Assembly: GCA_013396995.1 (NCBI GenBank)
Contig: VWZP01005656.1
Location: forward strand, 544,908-608,907
Direction: 5' to 3'
Origin: Dicaeum eximium
Taxonomy: Eukaryota > Chordata > Aves > Passeriformes > Dicaeidae
DNA: 64,000 nucleotides
Shown: positions 55,725 through 64,000 of the stretch, piece by piece
Numbering within the stretch: the stretch's first letter is position 1
How the letters are laid out: every line of letters starts with the position of its first letter
The notes under the pieces: model-generated
The model's database searches: none
What the model was told of the DNA's origin: nothing
What the model saw: the letters and a program-made list of their open reading frames with translations, nothing else
Made by a program: the position numbers and the translations under genes

Positions 55725-56115
55725 CCATGGAATCCCAGAGTGGTTTGGGTTGGAAGGGACCTTAAAGCCCATCCCGTTCCATCCCCTGCCTTGGGCACTG
55801 CCAGGGATCCAGGGGCAGCAACAGCTGCTCTGGGCACCCTGTGCCAGGGCCTGCCCACCCTCTCAGGGACATCTAACACTTAATCTAAATATATTCTTTC
55901 CGTTTCAAACTGTTCCCCTGTGCGTATCACTCTCTGCCTGTGTAAAACATTGCTCACTGCAAGGGGCTCTGAGCTCTCCCTGGAGCCTTCTCTTCTCCAG
56001 GTGAGCACCCCCAGCTCTCCCAGCCTGGCTCAGAGCAGAGGGGCTCCAGCCCTTGGAGCATCTCCATGGCCTCCTCTGGACTCCTCCAGCAGCTCCATGT
56101 CCTTGTCCCCTGGAC
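55725..56115 (-). mobile_element. CR1 LINE 3' end, group A, antisense, internally deleted
   Basis: Terminus CATGGAATCCCAGAGTGGTTTG. At about 55790 the text jumps from CATCCCCTGCC straight to TTGGGCACTGCCAGGGATCC, skipping about 70 bases present in intact copies. A second damaged zone spans 55870-55960. ORF2-side text GGAGCCTTCTCTTCTCCAG, GTGAGCACCCCCAGC and GAGCAGAGGGGCTCCAGCCC then resumes. Confidence 0.9.
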
Positions 56116-56853
56116 CTGCACACAGCATCTCACAAGGGCAGAGGAGACTCAGGAACAGCCCTTGGGTGTAACTCAGCACTTTAGGCTGTTCTGGCCTTGG
56201 AAGAGTTTTGTCCAAGATTCTGCCTGGGATCTTGGGGAGATCTGAGCCAGTTTTTGGAAGGAGTTTTTTTAATCCAGCAGTAAACAGTGCATGCTATTAG
56301 AGAGAGAGCCCCTCACTGCTTATTTACCTCTGTCAGAGCTTTTGAAAGAAAAATAAATGCTGTGGGATTAGTCCCCTAATGAATAGATCCGTGTGTGCAT
56401 GCATGTAGTGCAGCATCTTACAAGTCCATCTCAGTAGTTTTTAGGCCTGAGAATGAAAGTTATAATGAGGAAAATATTGATTTCCCATAAAAGGGCTTTA
56501 ATCAAATGCCCTGACACCCCAAGGGGGACAGAGCTCTGCTACAACACCAAATTGCACTTCATACACCATCTATTTCTCAAACACTGTATAAATGAGCCTG
56601 CCCAGTGGATATATGAGAGTTCCCAGATGCCGTACATCACAGGAACAGGGAGAGCTGTGAGGAGAGCCACTGCTGCCTGCCTGGGGAGGGGAATGGTCTG
56701 GCAGAGCCACTGGGCAGCTGTGGGCACAGCAGGCTGCTTCTTCCCTGGGCAGGACCTGCAGCCAGATGAGGTCTAACAGAGGGGTGCTTGCTCAGGACTG
56801 CAGAGTCCTCATGGCCCTGTTTGTCCCTAAGTGAGGGTATTTGTTTTTCCCTT
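56116..56853. other. Unique noncoding stretch
   Basis: No gene or repeat family recognised. Confidence 0.4.
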
Positions 56854-57022
56854 GGGGCTCTGAGCTCTCCCTGGGGCCTTCTCCCCTCCAGGTGAGCACC
56901 CCCAGCTCTGCCAGCCTGGCTCCGGAGCAAAGGGGCTCCAGCCCTCAGAGAATGTCTGTGGTCTCCTCTGGATTCATTCCAGCACCTCCACATCCCTCTG
57001 ATGGTGAGGACCCCAGAACTTG
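56854..57022 (-). mobile_element. CR1 LINE internal (ORF2 side) fragment, group A, antisense
   Basis: TTGGGGCTCTGAGCTCTCCCTG, CTCCCCTCCAGGTGAGCACC, GCAAAGGGGCTCCAGCCCTC and CCTCTGGATTCATTCCAGCAC, to ACCCCAGAACTTGG. It has no 3' UTR. Confidence 0.85.
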
Positions 57023-58043
57023 GAAATAAAAAAACCTTTCCAGGTCTTCGGTTTGCTCTGTGCCAGCACAGGAGCAGAAGGAAGTTCATTACTGCTCCGA
57101 TCAGCAAACTTGAAAGGAGCTTCAAGGTGTTGACCCTGAGGTTCACACTTCTCTCGAGGAAAATAACAGAGCAATGGAGAGAGACCCAGATGAAAGCTTT
57201 GCCTTCAGGAGCCAGTTCAGGCATTTCTGGGAGCCAGTCAGTCTCAGCAACTGGCATGATTAGCTTTAGTTTTCATTGCTTCCATATTTCCTCCCCACCA
57301 TCCTCTTCTGCCTCACCTCACCCTGCAGTTGGGAAGTTCTTTATTTATGTTTTGGCTTAAATCAAATCGCCTTGGCTGTGTAGCAGGGAGCCAGGAAATA
57401 TTAGCACCAGGGAATCTGTATTCTGAAGGTGCATTACATTGCTTCCTGAGTGTTTATTTATCCATCCTGGAGGAGGGGAGGCTGTGCAGTCTGTGCCTCG
57501 TTGTCCTGCCAGGAGCATCCTCCCAGCCCAATATCTCCCTCCAAATGGAGCTGGGTGCCAGGGCTCTTCCAGGAGTTATCTGAACCACTGTTGATTTGAT
57601 TAGAGCAGTTTGTCCTTCCCTGCCACACATAATTCCTGTGATGATGGCTCATTTTTCTTGGCTGTAAGTGGAATTGCAGCAAGCAGATCAGTTGTCTGGC
57701 TCTCTCCCGCTGATGGATCGCGCTGCTTCCTCGCGGAGCCCGCGCCCGCTGGCTTCGCTCTCTGCTCCACAAGAAATATTCCCCACGCCCAGTGCTCTGT
57801 AAATCTCACCCAGAGCCTGGGAAGTTTGGGAAGTGCTCTGTCAAGTCACAGTGTCCTGGTTACAGGAGCCTCCTCTCTGAATCACCAGGTTTTCTGTGCT
57901 CAGGCTGGGGGAGGCTGAGCCCTGCTGGCTCCAGGCGGGGTCTGTGGGCACACGGAGGGGCAGAGAGGCACAAAAGCCACCCCCATGGGCCCCAGGGCCA
58001 CCAGCAACTCCTCTGAGGCAGCCAGAGGCTGCTTGGAGTGCAA
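57023..58043. other. Unique stretch with a candidate conserved block
   Basis: At 57590-57800 there is CpG-bearing sequence (GATCGCGCTGC, CTCGCGGAGCCCGCGCCCG) beside AT-rich TTGATTTGATTAGAG. No gene recognised. Confidence 0.35.
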
Positions 58044-58592
58044 GAGAATCACAGAATGGTTTTGTTTGGAGAAGCCCTCTGAGAGCAGGCAGTCCAACCA
58101 TTCCCCAGCACTGCCAAGGCCTCCATGGACCCAGGTCCCCAGGTGCCACATCCACAGGGCTTTTGAACACCTCCAGGGATGGGGATTCCACCACAGCCCT
58201 GGGCAGCTTGTCCAGGGCTTGACCACCCTTTCAGTGATGAAATTTTCCCTAATCTCAAACTGAAATTTTCCTTGGCCCAGCCTGAGGCCGTTCCCTCTCC
58301 TCCTGTCCCTGTTCCCTGGGAGCACAGCCCGACCCCCCCGGCTGTCCCCTCCTGTCAGGAGTTGTGCAGAGCCACAAGGGCCCCCTGAGCCTCCTTTTCT
58401 CCAGGCTGAGCCCCTTTCCAGTTCCCTCAGCCCCTCCTGGTGCTCCAGCCCCTTCCCCAGCTCTGTTCCCTTCCCTGGACAGGCTCCAGCCGCTCCATGT
58501 CTTTGTCATGAGGGGCCCAAAACTGACCCCAGGATTTGAGTAAGGAGAGGTGACCAGTGCCCTGGTCCTGCTGGCCACACTGTGGCTGATAA
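58044..58592 (-). mobile_element. CR1 LINE 3' end, group F, antisense, longest CR1 copy
   Basis: About 549 bases. Terminus AGAGAATCACAGAATGGTTTTG, then CCAGGTGCCACATCCACAGG, GGGATGGGGATTCCACCACAG and CTGTTCCCTGGGAGCACAGCC, continuing into reverse ORF2 text CCTTTTCTCCAGGCTGAGCCC and CTGGTCCTGCTGGCCACAC. In reverse, frames read LSLEKRRLRGPLWLCTTPDR, then GNGLRLGQGKFQFEIRENF and ITERVVKPW. The coding frame is broken. Confidence 0.93.
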
Positions 58593-59431
58593 ATTGGTGA
58601 CAACCCCAGAAATAAATCAGGAGCAAATTACAGAAAGCAGCAAGGTCCACCTCCAAAATGAGGGAATGAAGGAGAACCGTATCAGGAGCACTGCAGGATG
58701 TGCTTACAGTGATTACTGATTGTTCTGCAGGAGTGAACCGTGGACCAGGGCAGGAAATACAGCCCCTCTCTGCAAGGCACAGAACAAGTGATCTGAGGGA
58801 CAAACTGGCTCCAAAGACCTTATGATCATGGTCAGGCGACAGGGACCTGGAAGCTCCAGTGGAGCATCCTTGCTTCCCCCCTTTTCAGCTTTATGGGTGG
58901 GATTTTGGAATTTAATTGAGGCACCGGAAACTACTGAATTCCATTAAGAATCCTGATCTGCCTTGATTTAACTTTGCACAGGGGTTTTGAAGTATAAGTA
59001 GGTTAACAGGTTTAATACTCCAGTTCATGCCCTCAGCCGTGGCCCTGGTTTTGTTATGGTTTATGGCATTGCAGGAGAGGCTGAACTACATAAAAATGTG
59101 TGTCAGAATTTACACTCTCAGACTGTCAGCCATTCACAAGTGTCAAAAGGTTAATTATAGAGACCCAAACCCTTCTCACTTTCTCCTTCCCTTCAGATGT
59201 CATGTTTACACCCTACTCTGCACTGAAGTGTCTGGACTTCGGGTGGATTTTGTGAGCAGAAATAATGTGAGACTCCAGAATAATGTGTGACTCCAGCTCT
59301 ACTCTGTTCTGTGAGAGATAAGATACATCAAAAATAATTCAAAATGTTTTTTTGGCTGGCCATTACACACCATCCCTCCTCCTCCTGGGACCCTTGGGAC
59401 CCCGGGCAAAGCAGCCCCTGGCATTAGTGAC
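58593..59431. other. Unique noncoding stretch
   Basis: AT-rich at 58890-59350. No gene or repeat family recognised. Confidence 0.4.
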
Positions 59432-59626
59432 CAGCTGTGAGGGTGGGGAGTCCCTGGCACAGGTGCCCAGAGCAGCTGTGGCTGCCCCTGGATCCCTGGA
59501 AGTGCCCAAGGCCAGGCTGGACAGGGCTTGGAGCACCCTGGGACAGTGGAAGGTGGCCCTGCCATGGCAGGGGTGGCACTGGGTGGGCTTTAAGGACCAT
59601 CCAACCCAAACCACTCTGGAATGCTC
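59432..59626 (+). mobile_element. CR1 LINE tail, group A, sense
   Basis: GCTGTGAGGGTGGGGAGTCCC, GTGCCCAGAGCAGCTGTGGC, CCTGCCATGGCAGGGGTGGC and CCAACCCAAACCACTCTGG. It is well preserved apart from a one-base loss near 59460 that shifts the ORF2 frame. Minus frames here read the usual antisense CR1 text. Confidence 0.92.
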
Positions 59627-59837
59627 TAGTGAGTGAAGTGTAAGCAGAGCAGATGCCTCCAGAGGCAGGGGCCCCTCCAAACTGTCCACAGGGCTCTCAC
59701 TGGGAGTCCTTTTCATGCTGGGGTCTCTGAGGATTTCTGGATATGGTGCAGCTATGCACAGTCATGGTGGGCATTTGGAGAGAGTCTCTACAAACCCATA
59801 AAGATGGTGAAAGGCCTGCAAGGGCTGTAGGAAGAGT

Positions 59838-60180
59838 GGCTGAGGGCACTCGGTTTGTCCAGCCTGGAGCAGAAGAGTCTGAGGGGCTGCAGCTCTGATC
59901 TCTGCTCTGTGAGAGGAACAGGAGCCAGGGAATGGCTGGAGCTGTGTCAGGGAGGTCAGGCTGGATCTCAGGGAAAGGCTCTTCCCCAGAGGGTGCTGGC
60001 ACTGCCCAGGCTCCCCAGGGAATGGGCACGGCCCCGAGGCTGCCAGAGCTCCAGGAGCGTTTGGACAGCGCTGCCAGGGATGGACAGGGTGAGGTTGTTG
60101 GGGTGTCAGTGCAGGGCCAGGGGCTGGGCTGGCTGATCCTGGGGGTCCCTCCCAGCTCAGGACAATCCCTCTCCACAGCA
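59838..60180 (+). mobile_element. CR1 LINE 3' end, group E, sense
   Basis: From GTGGCTGAGGGCACTCGG and TTGTCCAGCCTGGAGCAGAAG (ORF2 side) through GGAATGGCTGGAGCTGTGTC and the CpG-rich core to CCCAGCTCAGGACAATCCC. Almost identical to 33015-33234 where they overlap. The terminal octamers are replaced by unrelated sequence after 60165. Confidence 0.92.
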
Positions 60181-61817
60181 GAATGAGGCTTTCACTGCAG
60201 ACACACACTGCCTGGATTCCTGGTGTTACAGAATTACCTGGGATACACAAGTCAGCAGGGACTGAGGATGGAGACAACCACACCTGAAAGGGCCACAAAG
60301 GAGCCTACCCTGGGAATTACTTCTGCAGGAATTGCATTCATGGCCAAGGAGAAACCTGCAGAAACAGGCCTGGGGAGTTTTTATCCAAGTGTCTGGAGCT
60401 GTTGGCCGGCCAGGATCCTGCAGCCTCCGCAGCACACCCATCCTGCCCTTCCCATCTCTCTGCCTGGGGAGAATGGAGGGGAAAGAACATATTCCAGACC
60501 CATACACCCCTCTTTGAAAAGCCTCCAAGAGCTCTTTCCACCCCCTCCTTCTTACAGGCTCAGTTACATTTTGGTTTAATCCATTTTGGGGCTGGATGCT
60601 AAAGTGGCCCAAGCTGCCAGTCAGTGTGGGAACAGCACAGCCCTCCCAGGGCAGGGGTGGAGGTGAAAACAAGGAGGGAGCCCAGCAGCACGCTGCCAGT
60701 GCTGAACTAAAACATTGCCCACGTGTCTGTGAAAATAAAATAGCTGCACTTTACTCCTCCTGCAAGTACTTCACCAGGACGTTTTGGGAATAGTGCTCAG
60801 CCTACTCCAAAATACAGTTTTTACTCAATGAACTACTCATGTGGAAACGTGCTTCCCAACTCTGCTCTAGCAGTGCTTTATTCATTGTGTTCACAAACCC
60901 ATGTTCTCTGTCCTCCCACCCCCTTCACTCTCCTCACCTCAGTTGTAAAAAAGAGATGCTTTTTTGTCTGTGCTGTATAAAATATACATTGGTACTTCCA
61001 CATGGGATGGGCCAGCCATTTTACTGGTCAAATAACCTTCCCTCACAATAAAATCTTCCTGCCTTCCTGTGGGAGAAAATCCTCACCCCATTCATTTTTA
61101 AACATTCCTTGTAAATTAAGACCTTGGTATTTTCTAAAGCCCCTCACTTCCCTGCCTCATCATTTATAAGCTTCTAATCCCTTTAATCTCTCTAGTCAGG
61201 AGGTGTCTAGGCAGCAGGGAGCTTTGTAAAGGTGTGGAAATCTCCCCAAATTCCAGTGTAATGCCCTCCTGCTCTGCCGTGGCACCTTCCCGACTGTGAG
61301 GGGGGGAGCACGGAGGGGCACTGCCCAAAGGGTGGGGTGATGATTTCATAAGCTGCAAGCTGATTAAGAAGAAAGAGGTCTCTTTCTAAACCCTTTCCTC
61401 TCCCACCTTCTGGGAGTTTTGGCATGGACCATGCCCCTCTTTGGCTGTGTGGCACCAGCCCAGGGCCAGGACACTGCTGCAGAGCTGCCCTGGGCACAAG
61501 GAGTCACAAACTCCACGTGAAGAGCTCAAGGCACAACCTGTGCACAGCTTCAAGGTGGCCACATCTGAGCTGGCTGAAGTTTTTCCACCTGTACCTATTT
61601 AATAGTTGTATTTGCCCATCTCCTTCTCATTGAGCTCCATTGCAGTTCCCAGAGACTGTAGCTGATGATTTAAATAGAGTGAGTAGTGCAATTTCCAGAG
61701 AAATACTAGTTCTGAAGAGTAGAAATGAAATGTGATGGTGACATGGATTGTGTCATCTGTGGCCTAGCCATGGAGCTTCTGCAGAAATCCACTCAGTCTT
61801 TGGTTTGTCAGCATTAG
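60181..61817. other. Unique noncoding stretch
   Basis: No gene or repeat family recognised. AT-rich at 60720-61170. Confidence 0.4.
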
Positions 61818-62004
61818 ATTCATAAAATCCTGGAATGGTTTGGTTGGAAGGGACGTTAAAGATCATCTCATTCCACCCCTCTGCTATGGGCAGGGACACC
61901 TTCCACTATCCCAGGTGCTCCCAGCCCCAAATGTCCAACCTGGCCTTGGACACTTCCAGGAATCCAGGGGCAGCCACAGCTGCTCCGGGCACCCTTTCAA
62001 GGAG
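61818..62004 (-). mobile_element. CR1 LINE tail, group A, antisense
   Basis: TTCATAAAATCCTGGAATGG, GGAAGGGACGTTAAAGATC, TGCTATGGGCAGGGACACC, CCAACCTGGCCTTGGACAC and GGGGCAGCCACAGCTGCTCC, to GGGCACCCTTTC. Confidence 0.9.
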
Positions 62005-63220
62005 AATGGAAAGTCCTGAACATCCTTTAAATGGGAGAACCTGTAGTTTAACAGCCAAAGGCTCATTCTTAGATATTTTAGATAAAGAGTTAGAACTACC
62101 ACAAGCTCTAGCAAGGCAACTGGACCCCCTGCTTCTGCCAGGATGTCCTGGAGCTCACAAAAGGAGAACTCCTCTGGATGTGAAACTGGAGAAAGACAGC
62201 ACCATGTGCGTGGGCTGTCATGTGTATGATAAATTGCAGAATAAATTTATTAAGTCAAATTATCCCTTAATCTGACCTGTTTCAATCAGGCCTGGGACTG
62301 CCCTGAATTTCCATCCTAAAGGAACAATAAGAGGCAGCAGGTTTTGTAGGAAGATGATGTGCCTTGCTTTGAAGCAACAGAGGATCTGTCAGAGCCAAAC
62401 CCTCTCAGGCTGATTACCCCCAGCATTAAGTGTTTGTACCTGGTTTATAATCTGGCTTTGGGCTCATCCTCCAGTGCTGGGTGTTGTCGTGGCTCCGTTA
62501 GGGCACCTGCAGCCCTCAGCCAGGTCTCAGAGTAAATGTTCAGATCTCAGTGAAAACACATGCCCCAAGTCAAACATCTTAAAGAAGTCTCAGTTTCTCG
62601 ATACCTCTTCATGTCCACAAACCCAGAGGGGATCTTGCTGTGAAAAAATCCCTCTCCACAGCACAGGACCATTGGATGTGTGGGGGGTGATTGGCACTAA
62701 CGATCCTACAGACCTTATCTATTGCAAATACCACTGCCATCTTTGGCATTTACAGGCTGCTTTTCAGGTGATTCACAGCCACGAGAAAACCTAGCAAACC
62801 TTCATGGCATCGTCTTGAACCCAAAAGTGGACTGTGGCACAGGGACCTTAAAGAGTCCTTAAAGGAAAAAAAGAGAATTTTTGCCATGTAAGGTGTTCCC
62901 ATGGGTGCTCCAAAGGGGGAGGTTTTCATCTCCTTGTATGAATGCTCTTCACGCAGAGCCCTCCCAGTTTGAAGTGTTCTCCTGAACTGGCAGGACACAG
63001 AGCCTGTGTGAGCCACAGAGACAAGGAATTAAATAACTCTGGAGGAGGTGACTACAGGGATATTTCCTCCTCTCTGCTCAGCAGTGAGGGGTCCTCTGGG
63101 CAGGGAGACAGAACTGTTAGGAGTTCTTCCCTCACCCTCTTCACTAGTTTGGTTTTTAACAACAACAACAAAAAAGAGCATTTTAAAAATAAATACTTCT
63201 TTCTCTTTATTCCTGCCATG
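62005..63220. other. Unique noncoding stretch
   Basis: No gene recognised. (AAC)4 at 63158-63169. Confidence 0.4.
63158..63169. repeat. (AAC)4 microsatellite
   Basis: Four perfect AAC units followed by an A-rich run. Confidence 0.85.
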
Positions 63221-63321
63221 TCTGAGGGACATGGGTTAGGGGTGAGTTTGGCAGTGCCGGGATAACAGCTGGACTCTACAATCTTACAGGATTTTCCAAC
63301 CCAAATAATCCTAAGATTCTG
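63221..63321 (+). mobile_element. CR1 LINE terminal fragment, group F, sense
   Basis: CTGAGGGACATGGGTTAGGGG, GGCAGTGCCGGGATAACAGC, CTTACAGGATTTTCCAACCC and CCTAAGATTCTGC. Last 100 bases only. Confidence 0.87.
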
Positions 63322-64000
63322 CAGTGTTTGGGGTACATTTGCTGTTCTCTACTGCAGAGGTATCGTGAGAGTTGTGGCTGACAAAATCAAAGTGAGTTCC
63401 ACAAAATCCCGTGGCACCAGGAGAAAGTGCTGGTCACCCGTGGGTTCCCAGAGCAGGCATTAAATGGGTGCCAGGTGCTGCCATTACAGACCCCACTTGC
63501 AAAGAACCAAGCAGCTGTCACTATTTAACAAAACAAAAGCCATGTGGATGGAGTGGGCTTAGGAAAACCCTTCAAAATGCAATTTTCTTCATTTTTCTGT
63601 CTCTAGTGTTGGCAGTGTGAGCAGTGGGGTCCTAAGCAACAGCCACGTGTGGCACAGAGGTGTTGGCAAGGCTCAGACTCTTGTCTAAAACAGAAATGCA
63701 GAACATTATAAAACCTCCTGCCTTTCCCAGAACCAGAGCGTGACCAGGAGTGTCCAAGGACTGATGGGTGTCATGGGGTGATTTCATGCACAACAGCACC
63801 CTGGCAAAGTGGGAGATGAGGGAGAGGCTGAAATCCCACTACAGTGGACCACGAAATTCCATAAACCAGTTTAAATTCCTCATTCAACTTCATCAGCTTC
63901 AGCTCATCAGCGAGCCAGGGCTGGGCCCCTGGTGTTGGTGGGAGGAACAGAGGGCACAGTTCACAGCAGCTCATTTAGCACTTGCAGATGAGCACTCACC
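63322..64000. other. Unique noncoding stretch to window end
   Basis: No gene or repeat family recognised. Confidence 0.4.

Noticed and set aside
1..64000. tRNA, rRNA, snRNA or CRISPR-like arrays
   Set aside because: No A/B box pairs with a cloverleaf, no rRNA text, and no regularly spaced repeat with unique spacers. The recurring segments are dispersed CR1 tails.

Overview
This window looks like noncoding nuclear DNA of a songbird (Passeriformes) or close relative. It holds no complete protein-coding gene and no recognisable RNA gene. The organism call rests on repeats: about 44 short 5'-truncated CR1 non-LTR retrotransposon tails (19 antisense, 25 sense to the given strand), and a solo endogenous-retrovirus LTR of a type common in passerines. 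Open frames are short. The longest (401 codons, 16654-17859, minus) runs through a CR1 tail and a local repeat, so it is chance. One N at 35900 shows this is assembled draft sequence.

Layout. Three CR1 groups recur from end to end. Group A (27 segments) ends with GCCATGGCAGGGG, then a GGTTTGGGTTGGAAGGG-type tail when read antisense. Group E (8 segments) carries the core GGGCACGGCCCCGAGG; its copies are nearly identical and keep their CpGs, so it looks youngest. Group F (9 segments) ends in the older CR1 3' end with GTGGCACTTGGGGACA-like text and ATTCTGTG octamers. These group names are mine; I could not run RepeatMasker. Two further LINE pieces differ: an ancient, heavily diverged CR1/L3-like ORF2 tail (43022-43330, minus) and a piece of the ORF2 endonuclease-RT linker (52615-52710, plus). 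The solo LTR is at 44278-44999 (sense on minus).

Between repeats the DNA is GC-moderate unique sequence, with AT-rich blocks that look like conserved noncoding elements (best: 17880-18430, 37560-37870, 57590-57800, 13740-13860). The most interesting signal is a near-perfect recursive-splice-like junction at 33649/33650. There a pyrimidine tract of about 60 bases and CAG run directly into GTGAGT, and a strong second donor follows 36 bases later. With a plausible small exon at 23852-23936, this suggests that at least part of the window is intron of a large plus-strand gene. That is inference; no flanking exon is recognised. Other unexplained structures are a 31-bp exact repeat pair 3 kb apart, a nested palindrome cluster at 8805-8846, a perfect 44-bp tandem duplication inside a CR1 copy, and a 27-bp repeat bracketing a CR1 piece next to the N.
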